The notes: generated by a model not told the origin, from the letters alone. A stretch of 64,000 bases of DNA from CAVPWP01 sp963709395 (GCA_963709395.1 CAVPWP010000001.1:1-64000); one strand, 5' to 3'. Counted from the first letter of the stretch, positions 16,284 to 24,648 are shown. Made by a program: numbers and translations.

Positions 16284-17492
16284 ATGAAGCGCGTCGTCAT
16301 CACCGGCGCGGGAACGATCAACCCGCTTGGGCATACCGTTCCCGACACATTGGCCGCCATGCGCGAGGGCAAGTGCGGGATCGGCGTCCTTGATATCCGC
16401 GACATCGACCGGCTGGCGATCAAGATCGGCGGCCAGGTCAAGGACTATGAACCGGACGCGCATTTCAACCGCCAGCAGCAGGCGCTTTACGACCGGTTCA
16501 CACAGTTCACGCTTCTGGCCGCCCGCGAGGCGATCACGCAGGCCGGCCTTGAGTTCGCGGGCCAGCTTGCAGCCGAGGCCGGGGTGGTGTTCGGCACATC
16601 GGGGGGTGGCCTCAATACGCAGGACGAGAACTACCGCGCCGTCTACGAAGAGGGGAAGAACCGCGTCCATCCCTTCATCGTGCCCAAGCTGATGAACAAC
16701 GCGGCCGCGAGCCACGTGTCGATGGAATGGAACCTCAAGGGGCCGTCCTTCACGGTGGCCACGGCCTGCGCATCGTCGAACCACGCCATGGGTCAGGCGT
16801 TCAACCTGGTGCGTTGTGGCGCCAGCCGGGTGATGATCACCGGCGGGTCGGAATCGATGCTGTGCTTCGGCGGGATCAAGGCCTGGGAAGGGCTTCGGGT
16901 GATGTCGAAGGACGCGTGCCGCCCGTTCAGCGCCACCCGCAACGGCATGGTCCAGGGCGAAGGCGCGGGCGTCTTCGTCTTCGAGGAGATGGAACACGCC
17001 AGGGCCCGCGGCGCCGAGATCCTGGCCGAGATCGTGGGATTCTCGATGACCTCGGACGCCTCGGATATCGTGATGCCGTCGAAACAGGGGGCGGCCCGCG
17101 CCATTACCGGGGCGCTGAAGGATGCGCGTCTTGCGCCCGATGCGGTGGGCTACATCAACGCCCACGGCACGGGCACGGCGGCGAACGACAAGACGGAATG
17201 CGCCGCCGTTGCGGATGTCTTTGGCCACCATGCCGACCGCCTGATGATCTCGTCCACCAAGTCGATGCACGGACACCTGATCGGCGGCACCGGCGCGGTC
17301 GAGCTTCTGGCCTGCATCATGGCGCTGCGCGACGGGGTGATCGCGCCCACGATCGGCTATGAAGAGCCCGATCCGGAATGCGCCCTCGATGTCGTGCCGA
17401 ACGTGGCGCGCGACGCCAAGGTCGACGTCGCGCTGTCCAATGCCTTCGCCTTCGGCGGGTCGAACGCGGTTCTGGCGCTGCGCCGGGTCTGA
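16284..17492 (+). CDS. beta-ketoacyl-ACP synthase (FabF/NodE-like)
   Basis: This is a condensing enzyme of 402 residues with a complete thiolase fold. The catalytic triad is visible: Cys162 in TACASSNHA, His294 in INAHGTGT and His331 in SMHGHLIGG, with Lys326 before it. The N-terminus MKRVVITGAG and C-terminus NAFAFGGSNAVLALRR are typical KAS II. With the preceding ACP it forms a dedicated elongation module, plausibly making acyl chains for lipid A (LpxD is just upstream) or another envelope lipid. The housekeeping fabF is expected elsewhere in the chromosome. Confidence 0.88.
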   Translation: MKRVVITGAGTINPLGHTVPDTLAAMREGKCGIGVLDIRDIDRLAIKIGGQVKDYEPDAHFNRQQQALYDRFTQFTLLAAREAITQAGLEFAGQLAAEAGVVFGTSGGGLNTQDENYRAVYEEGKNRVHPFIVPKLMNNAAASHVSMEWNLKGPSFTVATACASSNHAMGQAFNLVRCGASRVMITGGSESMLCFGGIKAWEGLRVMSKDACRPFSATRNGMVQGEGAGVFVFEEMEHARARGAEILAEIVGFSMTSDASDIVMPSKQGAARAITGALKDARLAPDAVGYINAHGTGTAANDKTECAAVADVFGHHADRLMISSTKSMHGHLIGGTGAVELLACIMALRDGVIAPTIGYEEPDPECALDVVPNVARDAKVDVALSNAFAFGGSNAVLALRRV

Positions 17493-17509
17493 TCCCGACG
17501 CGACGTGCC

Positions 17510-18145
17510 TTATTCGGCGTTGGCCGCGGTCACCGCTTCGAAGCCGGCGGTAAAGCCGATCAACGACATGTTCAGGTCGACACGCTGATCAGGTGCTGCC
17601 GCGGGCACGATCGTGATCGTGGCAACACTGCCTCTGCGGAACGCGTCAACTTCCTCGGTCGTGAAGCCGACGCGCGCGAAGCAGCCGACCTGGCTGCAGA
17701 AGGAAAACGGATACTGCTTGACCGGGGACTCGTCGACCCCGATGCGGATCTGTTCCATCAGCAGCGTTTCCAACGGCGTTATGATCGTGGCGCCGGCGGC
17801 GGCCGGCCCTTCGTCGTCAATGCTGAACATGCTCACCTCGGCGACCGAGTTTCCCTCCTGGTCAAGAAGCAGCTGGTAAAGCTGACAGGGATCGGCGCCA
17901 TCCTCGGTGCGGATACAGCGCAGATCCCAATCACCGTGCTCTTCGCGCACATAGGTCTGGCCGATAGCCGGTTCGGTCGTGCTGCCCATCGACAACGCGT
18001 CCCCGGTCGTGGTCACGCCATCGGCTGCAGGGGCCTCGGCCGGTGCCTGGGCCGGAGCTTCGGTTGCGGTTTCCTGTGCGGCCAGGCTGGAGGCAAGGGT
18101 GCCTAGCACGGCGGCAAGGACAAGAGTGCGGACGCAGGACGACAT
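17510..18145 (-). CDS. invasion-associated locus B (IalB) family protein
   Basis: This periplasmic protein has 211 residues from the ATG at 18145, with a cleavable signal peptide ending SLAAQE. A Pro/Ala-rich linker covers residues 25-45. The IalB domain shows HGDWDLRCIRTEDGADPCQLYQ, a DESPVKQYPFSFCSQVGCFAR block and a C-terminal NMSLIGFTAGFEAV. Conserved cysteine pairs suggest disulfides. IalB proteins are common in alphaproteobacteria, often linked to surface stability or host interaction, but their molecular job is unclear. It converges on the ketoacyl synthase gene with 17 bp between stops. Confidence 0.88.
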   Translation of the reverse strand: MSSCVRTLVLAAVLGTLASSLAAQETATEAPAQAPAEAPAADGVTTTGDALSMGSTTEPAIGQTYVREEHGDWDLRCIRTEDGADPCQLYQLLLDQEGNSVAEVSMFSIDDEGPAAAGATIITPLETLLMEQIRIGVDESPVKQYPFSFCSQVGCFARVGFTTEEVDAFRRGSVATITIVPAAAPDQRVDLNMSLIGFTAGFEAVTAANAE

Positions 18146-18270
18146 GGGCTCGGAACCTCGTTTTATGGTTTCTGCGCCACTTATCATGGCCGAGCGGGGC
18201 TGTCAGGCCCCATTTCGGCGATGCCGCGCTGCGGCCCTTCACACTGCTGCGAGTACCGGGGACGCGCGCA

Positions 18271-18296
18271 AAAAAGGGTCCCGAAGGACCCTTTTT
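18271..18296 (-). terminator. strong intrinsic terminator (symmetrical)
   Basis: Eleven base pairs join 18271-18281 and 18286-18296 around the tetraloop CGAA. The A/T flanks give a U-run on either strand. It ends no protein gene on the plus strand, so it is assigned to the minus-strand small RNA. Confidence 0.75.
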
Positions 18297-18339
18297 CGTC
18301 GTGTTGGTTCTCCCTGCCGGACTGGCCGGCTCGTTATTG
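18271..18339 (-). ncRNA. candidate small RNA, about 70 nt
   Basis: On the minus strand a promoter-like pair (TTGACC at 18374-18369, 17-base spacer, TAACCT at 18351-18346) predicts a start near 18339. About 70 bases later a strong hairpin with a U-run ends at 18271. Between them lies a second hairpin, GCCGG-loop-CCGGC (18316-18330), and an unpaired stretch GGGAGAACCAACACGACG. No ORF of useful size is present. The region lies between divergent ialB and the HerA-like ATPase gene, so neither protein gene accounts for this promoter and terminator. I do not recognise the RNA as 6S, 4.5S or any named Rhodobacter sRNA. Confidence 0.5.
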
Positions 18340-18345
18340 GGGCGG

Positions 18346-18374
18346 AGGTTACGAAACTTGTCGCAAGCGGTCAA
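18346..18374 (-). promoter_or_regulatory. sigma70-type promoter of the candidate small RNA
   Basis: The -35 TTGACC (five of six consensus bases) at 18369-18374 and the -10 TAACCT (consensus T, A and final T) at 18346-18351 are read on the minus strand with the ideal spacing of 17. Confidence 0.5.
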
Positions 18375-18404
18375 CAGGCAGAAATAGCCCTTTGACCGCA
18401 TGAG

Positions 18405-18438
18405 AAAAAAGAGGCCGCGCTCCCGGGGGAACACGGCC
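18405..18438 (-). terminator. possible second minus-strand terminator
   Basis: GGCCG (18413-18417) pairs with CGGCC (18434-18438), with weak pairing inside, and on the minus strand is followed by TCTTTTTT. No minus-strand gene ends here; an upstream short transcript is implied but I see no clear promoter. Confidence 0.35.
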
Positions 18439-18559
18439 AGTCTGACAGGGAGGAAGTCACCCGTAACCCAACCGGGCAACGGATAAGATCGACTATGGCA
18501 GAGAAGGGTTAACAAGCTATGCTCGGCGTGAACGAGGGGCAGACGAAGGAACACGGAAC

Positions 18560-20095
18560 GTGGAGAACCGGATCTTTATCGGTGGCGGCGGCGCGGATTA
18601 CGCGCTGCCCCAGGGGCTGCGGCTTGATTACGCCAACCGGCACGGCCTGATTGCGGGAGCCACGGGAACCGGCAAGACGGTGACGCTTCAGATCCTGGCC
18701 GAAGGATTCTCGGCCGCCGGTGTTCCGGTGTTCCTGTCGGACGTGAAGGGCGACCTGTCGGGACTGGCCGAGGCGGGATCGCCCGAGTTCAAGCTTCACG
18801 GCGCCTTCACGGAGCGCGCCGCGAAGATCGGCTTTGCCGATTACGCCTACGCCGCCTTTCCGGTGACCTTCTGGGATATCTTCGGCGAGGCGGGCCACCC
18901 GGTACGCACCACCGTGTCCGAGATGGGGCCGCTGCTTCTTGCACGCCTTCTCGAACTGACCGAGGCGCAGGAGGGCGTTCTCAACATCGTCTTCCGCGTG
19001 GCCGACGAAGAGGGGTTGCCGCTTCTCGATCTGAAGGACCTTCAGGCGCTTCTCGTCTGGGTCGGCCAGCAGAAGGACGCGCTGACGCTGCGCTTTGGCA
19101 ATGTCTCTGCGGCCAGCATCGGCGCGATTCAGCGCCGGCTTCTCGTGCTCGAAACGCAGGGTGCCAACAGCTTTTTCGGGGAGCCGGCGCTTGATCTGGC
19201 CGACCTGATGCGCACCGATACGGACGGGCGCGGGATCGTCAATATCCTGGCCGCCGACAAGCTGATGCAGGCGCCCCGGCTTTATGCGACGACGCTTCTG
19301 TGGCTTCTCTCCGAGCTTTTCGAGGAACTCCCCGAAGTTGGCAATCCCGACAAGCCCAAGCTCGTCTTCTTCTTCGACGAGGCGCATCTTCTCTTCGACG
19401 ACGCCCCCAAGGCGCTGGTCGACAAGGTGGAGCAGGTGGCCCGGCTGATCCGGTCGAAGGGGGTCGGGGTCTATTTCGTGACCCAGCAGCCCGCCGATGT
19501 GCCCGACGATATCCTGGGACAGCTCGGCAACCGGATCCAGCACGCGCTGCGCGCCTTCACCGCGAAGGACAAGCGCGAACTGAAGCAGGCGGCCGAGACC
19601 TATCGCCCCAATCCGCGTTTCGACACCGAGACCGCGATCCGCGAGGTCGGCACCGGCGAGGCCGTCACCTCGATGCTCGAATCCAAGGGCGCGCCGGGCG
19701 TGGTCGAGCGCACGCTGATCCGCCCGCCGTCCTCGCGGCTTGGTCCGATCGACGCGGACGCGCGCGAGGCGATGATCACCGCCTCGGCCATGGCAGGGAA
19801 ATACGACACGCCGCTCGACCGCGACAGCGCGTTCGAACGGCTGGCCGCCCGCGCCGAGGCCGCCGCGAAAGAGGTGGAAGAAGCCGAAGCCGCGGCCGAG
19901 GCCGCCCTTGCCGCCGAGCAGGAGTTCAAGGCCGCGCGCCGTTATTCCGCCGGAAGCACGCGCAAGACCTCGCGCTCGAAAGAGCCGGCCAGCCTGGGCG
20001 ATGCGATGACCGAGGCGCTGATCAAGGAGTTGTCGGGCACCTCGGGACGCAGGATCGTCCGCGGTATTCTCGGCGGGCTCTTCAAGGCGCGCTGA
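18560..20095 (+). CDS. HerA-like ATPase / helicase, DUF853 (YjgR) family
   Basis: This 511-residue P-loop NTPase has Walker A GATGTGKT at 33-40, Walker B FFFDEAHLL near 270 and an arginine-rich sensor region (FVTQQPADVPDDILGQLGNRIQHALRAFT). These are typical of the YjgR/DUF853 branch of the HerA/FtsK superfamily. Function in cells is not established; family members are proposed ring-forming DNA translocases. The C-terminus is a long charged Ala/Glu helix (about 430-480), probably a coiled coil. The start is GTG at 18560 with AAGGA nine bases upstream. Confidence 0.9.
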   Translation: MENRIFIGGGGADYALPQGLRLDYANRHGLIAGATGTGKTVTLQILAEGFSAAGVPVFLSDVKGDLSGLAEAGSPEFKLHGAFTERAAKIGFADYAYAAFPVTFWDIFGEAGHPVRTTVSEMGPLLLARLLELTEAQEGVLNIVFRVADEEGLPLLDLKDLQALLVWVGQQKDALTLRFGNVSAASIGAIQRRLLVLETQGANSFFGEPALDLADLMRTDTDGRGIVNILAADKLMQAPRLYATTLLWLLSELFEELPEVGNPDKPKLVFFFDEAHLLFDDAPKALVDKVEQVARLIRSKGVGVYFVTQQPADVPDDILGQLGNRIQHALRAFTAKDKRELKQAAETYRPNPRFDTETAIREVGTGEAVTSMLESKGAPGVVERTLIRPPSSRLGPIDADAREAMITASAMAGKYDTPLDRDSAFERLAARAEAAAKEVEEAEAAAEAALAAEQEFKAARRYSAGSTRKTSRSKEPASLGDAMTEALIKELSGTSGRRIVRGILGGLFKAR

Positions 20096-20099
20096 CGCG

Positions 20100-20549
20100 T
20101 CAGTCGATCCAGGCGCCAAGGCTGCGGCGGCATTCGGTCACGATGGCAGCGGCCAGCGTCGTGGCCAGCAGGGCCTCGACCTCGGTCTTGCGAGGGGTCA
20201 GGACCGCACCGGCGGTGCCGCCGAGATGGGCCAGTTCCACCGAGGCCTCGCGCAACTCGCAGGTCGCGGCATCGAGATCCGCCGCGATCCGCGCCCGCGC
20301 GGTCAGGTTTCCACGAATGAACGCCGATCCCGACGCGGTGCAGGCGATGTCGCCTTCGGCCCGAAAACTGATGACGTCCCGACGGATCGTGAGATCGACC
20401 CGTTCGATGCTCACCCCATCGGTCCGGTCGAAGCCCGGCAGGGCCTCGCAAGGGCGGGTGGCCGCGATCGCCTCGTCCAGCGGGCCGGCGGTTGCGGACG
20501 TGGCTGCGAGCACGGCAACGACCAGCGCGGACGCGGCGCGCGCCCTCAT
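20100..20549 (-). CDS. small secreted protein of unknown function
   Basis: The protein has 149 residues with a clear signal peptide (MRARAASALVVAVLAATSATAG). The mature part holds four cysteines (contexts RPCEAL, IACTAS, ATCELR, TECRRS), likely two periplasmic disulfides. I do not recognise a named domain. Its start overlaps the stop of the CorC-like gene (ATGA at 20546-20549), so it is translationally coupled to a membrane CBS protein and may be its periplasmic partner. It converges on the HerA-like gene. Confidence 0.7.
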   Translation of the reverse strand: MRARAASALVVAVLAATSATAGPLDEAIAATRPCEALPGFDRTDGVSIERVDLTIRRDVISFRAEGDIACTASGSAFIRGNLTARARIAADLDAATCELREASVELAHLGGTAGAVLTPRKTEVEALLATTLAAAIVTECRRSLGAWID

Positions 20550-21862
20550 ACCAGCGGACGGATCTTGAGGCGGGTGATGCGGTTGTCCTTCTTGGCCAGA
20601 ACCTCGAAGCGGAATCCGTGGAAGGAAAACACCTGCCCGACCGCCGGGATCGACTGCGCCTCGTGGATCACGAGGCCCGCGACGGTGTTCGCCTCTTCAT
20701 CGGGCAGCGACCAGTCCGTCGCACGGTTGAAATCGCGGATGGTCATGGCGCCGTCGATCAGAACGTCGCCCGCATCTGTCCGGCGCAGGGGATGGTCCTC
20801 GTCCACGTCGAACTCGTCGGTGATCTCGCCCACGATCTCCTCGAGGATATCCTCGAGCGTGATCAACCCCTCGAGCGACCCGTATTCGTCCACCACAAGG
20901 GCGAAATGCGTGTGCCGGCGCAGGAACTGGCGCATCTGTTCGTCCAGCGGGGTGGTCTCGGGAACGAAATAGGGCTTCATCGCCACGTCCATGATGTTGA
21001 AATCCACGAACTCGTCGCCCTCGGCACCGGCCGAACGCGCCGCCTGGTGGGCATACATGGCGCGCAGAAGGTCCTTGGCGTGGATCACGCCGACCACGTT
21101 TTCCTTCTCGCCCCGGAAGATCGGCAGGCGGGTGTGGGGCGACTGGAGGCATTGCTCGAGGATTTCGCGCGGGCTCGATCCGGCGTCGATCATCTCGATC
21201 TCGGAGCGGTGCTTCATGATCTCCTCGACCGCCCGGTCACCCAGGTCGAGCGCGCCGAGGATCCGGTCGCGGTCTTCCTTCTCGACGATCCCTTCCGAAT
21301 GGCCAAGCTGGATCGCGCCCATGATCTCTTCGCGCACGGCCAGGATGTTGGTCTCGGGATCGGTCCTTATGCCGAAGACCCGCAGCACCCCCCGCACCAG
21401 CCAGCGCACGGCCGTCACGACCGGAGCGAAAACGGTGATCACCACGCTGATCGGGCGCGCCACCCAGGCCGCGGCGGTCTCGGAGTTGGTGATGGCATAG
21501 GTCTTGGGCAGCACTTCCGCGAAGATCAGCACCAGAAGCGTCATCACCAGCGTCGCAAGGGCCACGCCGCTTTCCCCGAAGGCGCGCGTGAAGAGCGCTG
21601 TCGCCAGCGACGCGGCCAGGATGTTGACCATGTTGTTGCCAAGCAGGACCGAGCCGATCAGGCGCTCGTTGTCCTCGGTGATCTTCAGCGCGCGTTCGGC
21701 GCCTTTCGATCCCTTGTCGGCCTGCGCGCGCAGCTTGCCACGCGACGCGGCGGTCAACGCGGTTTCGCTGCCCGAAAAGAAGGCCGACAGGACGAGAAGC
21801 CCGACAATGGACCCCGCGGTGATCCAGAAGGCCGTGTCGAAGATAGGAGAAGGGTCGTCCAT
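20546..21862 (-). CDS. CNNM/CorC-type membrane protein with CBS pair
   Basis: This 438-residue member of the HlyC/CorC (CNNM) family is implicated in magnesium and cobalt efflux. An N-terminal DUF21 membrane domain (about 1-180, starting with FFSGSETALTAASRG) is followed by two CBS motifs (about 205-325, containing HSEIEMIDAG and LVVDEYGSLEGLITLEDILEEIVG) and a C-terminal CorC_HlyC domain (GAMTIRDFNRATDW, about 340-430). All parts are intact. It lies 51 bp downstream of xerD on the same strand and is followed by a coupled small secreted protein. Confidence 0.93.
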   Translation of the reverse strand: MDDPSPIFDTAFWITAGSIVGLLVLSAFFSGSETALTAASRGKLRAQADKGSKGAERALKITEDNERLIGSVLLGNNMVNILAASLATALFTRAFGESGVALATLVMTLLVLIFAEVLPKTYAITNSETAAAWVARPISVVITVFAPVVTAVRWLVRGVLRVFGIRTDPETNILAVREEIMGAIQLGHSEGIVEKEDRDRILGALDLGDRAVEEIMKHRSEIEMIDAGSSPREILEQCLQSPHTRLPIFRGEKENVVGVIHAKDLLRAMYAHQAARSAGAEGDEFVDFNIMDVAMKPYFVPETTPLDEQMRQFLRRHTHFALVVDEYGSLEGLITLEDILEEIVGEITDEFDVDEDHPLRRTDAGDVLIDGAMTIRDFNRATDWSLPDEEANTVAGLVIHEAQSIPAVGQVFSFHGFRFEVLAKKDNRITRLKIRPLV

Positions 21863-21913
21863 CGTGTGTTTGTCTGCCTTTGCACCCGGTTATGGGCGGG
21901 TGATGCGGTGGAT

Positions 21914-22855
21914 TCAAGCCGTGCCGGTGTCCCGCCGCGCAAGCGGGTGGTGTGTATGCACCAGTGTCTTGAGCCGCTCGTCGAGGACATGAGTGTAGAT
22001 CTCGGTGGTCGAGACATCGGCATGGCCAAGCAGCGTCTGGATCGCCCGCAGATCGGCGCCGTTGGCCAGAAGGTGCGTGGCGAACGCATGCCGGAGCGTG
22101 TGCGGCGTGACCTTGCCGGGATCGACGCCGCCGCGCCAGCGCCAGTTCCTTGATCAGGCCGTAGAAGCGGTGGCGCGTCAGATGCCCGGCCTTGCCCGAC
22201 GAGGGAAAGAGGAAAGGTGACGGCGGCGCGGCCCGGTCTTTCTCGCGGCCTCCTCGGCCGCGTCGCGCAGCGGCAGCCAGTCCGCAAGGGCGGTGCGGGC
22301 CGGTGGCGACAGCGGGACCAGCCGCTCGCGCCCGCCCTTGCCGCGCACCAGCAGAAGCTGGGGATCGCCCCGGGCGGCGGCGACGGGCAGGCCCACAAGC
22401 TCGCTCACCCGCATCCCTGTGGCGTAGAGCACCTCGACAAGGCAGGTGTTGCGCACCCGGTCCTCGTCGCGGCCGTGCACGCGGGCCGCGTCGAGAAGTG
22501 CGTCGACCTCGGCCTCGCTGAGGATCTTGGGAAGGCGCTTTTCCCGTCCCGGGCCGCGGATCTGGATGGCGGGATTATCCTCGCGCCAGCCTTCTTCGAA
22601 GGCGAAGCGATAAAGCTGCTTGATGGCCGAAAGCCGCCGTGCGCGGGTCGCGGCGGCGAGACCCTGCGCGTCGCAATGCACCAGATAGGCCTCGACATCG
22701 CCCCGCGCGGCGGTGTCGAGCGTACGGTCGCGCCGATCAAGCCATCCCGCGAAATCAGTGAGATCGCGCGCATAGGCCAGTTGCGTGTTCCGGGCGGCGT
22801 CCAGTTCGGCCGCCTGCGCCTCGAGAAAGGCGCCGATGCGCGCGGCCGCCGTCAT
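21914..22855 (-). CDS. xerD: tyrosine recombinase XerD (two frameshifts in this sequence)
   Basis: XerD is the site-specific recombinase that resolves chromosome dimers at dif. The first frame, from ATG 22855, gives the N-terminal SAM-like domain and the first catalytic Arg (YATGMRVSELVGL), then breaks near 22225-22250. A second frame gives FLFPSSGKAGHLTRHRFYGL and breaks near 22125-22142. A third gives HTLRHAFATHLLANG (His-x-x-Arg), LLGHADVSTTEIYTHV with the nucleophile Tyr, and ends at TGA 21914. The three pieces assemble into a normal protein of about 313 residues, so two single-base indels are the simplest reading. The ATG overlaps the stop of the upstream 517-residue gene. Confidence 0.85.
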
Positions 22856-24405
22856 CCCCGACGCTCCAGCACCAGAAGTTCGAGCGCGGCGCGGCGGGCG
22901 GCCGTTTCGAGCCCGAGGTGGCGCAGATAGATCAGCGCATCGGTGACCTTGGTGTAATCCCCGAAGGCCCCGTCCGAGAAATCGTTGATTGCCAGAAGCA
23001 GACCTTCCCCGCGCCGATCCTCGTCAATGAAAACGCTGTAGCGGTCGGGCACCTCGGTGTCGCGCAACCCGTCGCGCACGGCCAGCGGCAGGGGTGCCGT
23101 CGGGGCGGGGGCGGGCGCGCCGCGCGCGATGGTGACGAGGAACCGCTCGTTCAGGTCTGCTGGCGGATGGTCGGCGGCGATGGTCTCGAAATCCGGGGTC
23201 AGAAGACCGATGCGGAAAGCAAGGCCGTGCATCTCGGGCGGCAGGCTGCCGGGGTTGAGACGGGGGGCATATTCCTCGGCGAAGGGGCGTTCTAGCTGCA
23301 TCGCCTGCATCGCGTCCCAGGCCGGTCCGAAGGCGGCGGCCACATCGTCCGGCGTGCCTTCGTCCAGCGCGCGGTCCAGCGCCTGAATCGCCGCCGCGCG
23401 GTCCCAGACCCCGCCCGAGGCGGCGGGTCGGCGTTCGCGGTAAAGCGCGAACATGTCGGCGCCGCCGATCGCGCCGGTGGTGGCCAGCCGTTCACCGGCC
23501 AGAAGCCGCGCGCGCCAGCCGCTGGTGTCGCGCAGGTCGGCATGGGCGAAGGCAATCGGCAGGGCGGATGTCGCCTGCGGCTCGCCGATGGCTTCGAACA
23601 GGCGGTGGGTCAGGGGGCTTGGACGCTGCGGCGGGCGCGGCGGTTCGACGCCTTCGAAGAGTTCGGGGTCGAGGAACCGGGCCAGGAGGTGATCCTCGTC
23701 CTCGGTCAGGATGTCGAGCGCCTTGGCGGTCTCGAGGGTCAGTGCGGCCGCCTGCCAGTCGCCGCCGCGCGCAAGGCAGAAGATGCGGGCGGGGTAGGTG
23801 GGCGAGATCTCGGGTGCGCCGCGCATGGTGCGGCAGGCGGCATCCTCGGCGCCGGTCAGCAGGGCCACGTCGAAGATGCGGCGAAAGATTTCGGGGTCAT
23901 TCACGGGGGCACGCTCAAGAAGTGCCGCGGCTTCGCCCAGATGCCCCATCTGGAGCAGGCGGTCGATCCGGGCGAGAAAGAGACTGGTGTCCTGGCTTGC
24001 GTCGATCGGCGGATCGAGGCGGGCGAGGAGGATCGCATGCAGGAGCGCCCGCATCTCGGGCAGCATGTCCAGCGGTTCGGCCAGAAGCCGGCGCGCGATG
24101 TCCGCCGCCGGCGAAGCGCCCCAGAGATCGGCGGGCAGGCCGGCCTCGTCCGCGTCGAGCAGGCCGATGACGTCGGGCAACGGCGCATCGAGCGGCAGGG
24201 TCGCCACGTCCGCGGGCAGGGCAGAGGCGGCCGTTCCACCCCCTGGCTGCATCCCAGCCCCGGGCGCGGGAAGCGCCACGGGCGTGGCCACACTGTCGGA
24301 CAGCCAATCGATGGCCGAGAGCGGCGCGTCGGTCTGTGCCGCCGCCGCGCCCGTGGCCAGGATGGTCAGCACAAGCGAGAACGTGCAGGCAACCTTAATC
24401 GGCAT
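22852..24405 (-). CDS. large periplasmic helical-repeat protein of unknown function
   Basis: The protein has 517 residues from the ATG at 24405 (GGTGGAG ribosome site). Residues 1-23 are a signal peptide (ending GAAAAQT). A Pro/Ala/Gly-rich low-complexity segment covers about 25-65. The remainder is predicted alpha-helical and TPR-like (repeated leucine/alanine helices such as IDRLLQMGHLGEAAALLERAP). Rhodobacteraceae homologues between xerD and aroK are often labelled antifreeze-glycopeptide-like only because of the Ala-rich stretch; that name should not be taken as a function. The start overlaps the 44-residue membrane protein gene, and the end overlaps xerD (ATGA). Confidence 0.75.
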   Translation of the reverse strand: MPIKVACTFSLVLTILATGAAAAQTDAPLSAIDWLSDSVATPVALPAPGAGMQPGGGTAASALPADVATLPLDAPLPDVIGLLDADEAGLPADLWGASPAADIARRLLAEPLDMLPEMRALLHAILLARLDPPIDASQDTSLFLARIDRLLQMGHLGEAAALLERAPVNDPEIFRRIFDVALLTGAEDAACRTMRGAPEISPTYPARIFCLARGGDWQAAALTLETAKALDILTEDEDHLLARFLDPELFEGVEPPRPPQRPSPLTHRLFEAIGEPQATSALPIAFAHADLRDTSGWRARLLAGERLATTGAIGGADMFALYRERRPAASGGVWDRAAAIQALDRALDEGTPDDVAAAFGPAWDAMQAMQLERPFAEEYAPRLNPGSLPPEMHGLAFRIGLLTPDFETIAADHPPADLNERFLVTIARGAPAPAPTAPLPLAVRDGLRDTEVPDRYSVFIDEDRRGEGLLLAINDFSDGAFGDYTKVTDALIYLRHLGLETAARRAALELLVLERRG

Positions 24406-24529
24406 CAAGCTCCACCGGTTCCACGACCGGCGCCTGGTCCGGTGTGAGGTCGCCAAGATAGGCAAAACCGACAAACCCGAGGATCGCCAGAAAAACCACG
24501 AACACCACCAGTTTCCAAATTCGGCCCAT
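24395..24529 (-). CDS. 44-residue single-pass membrane protein
   Basis: This short ORF starts at ATG 24529 with GAGGA six bases upstream and ends at TAA 24395. It reads MGRIWKLVVFVVFLAILGF, then an acidic tail ending VEPVELDAD. One membrane helix (about residues 5-25) has a positively charged N-side and an acidic periplasmic tail of 18 residues. It overlaps the start of the 517-residue periplasmic protein gene by 11 bases, so the two are coupled and the small protein could tether it. Bicodon usage and the ribosome site both support real translation. Confidence 0.65.
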   Translation of the reverse strand: MGRIWKLVVFVVFLAILGFVGFAYLGDLTPDQAPVVEPVELDAD

Positions 24530-24603
24530 TTCCGGTCCTCGCCCACTCTGCCTCGTCCGGCCGCGTCTTTGGCGGCCTTAATTGAACTTATAACTGGTCT
24601 TTC

Positions 24604-24635
24604 CGCCAAGATCACGCCATTCAGTGATCTTGGCG
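24604..24635. repeat. 12-bp perfect inverted repeat at the aroK leader
   Basis: CGCCAAGATCAC (24604-24615) and GTGATCTTGGCG (24624-24635) form a 12-bp stem with an eight-base loop. It ends 13 bases before the aroK start and lies in the divergent promoter region. It may be an operator or an RNA hairpin near the aroK ribosome site. Confidence 0.6.
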
Positions 24636-24648
24636 AAAAGATAGGCAT

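Noticed and set aside
24578..24594. TTAA-N7-TATAA near the aroK leader
   Set aside because: The second half does not match TTAA; treated as chance in an A/T-rich promoter.
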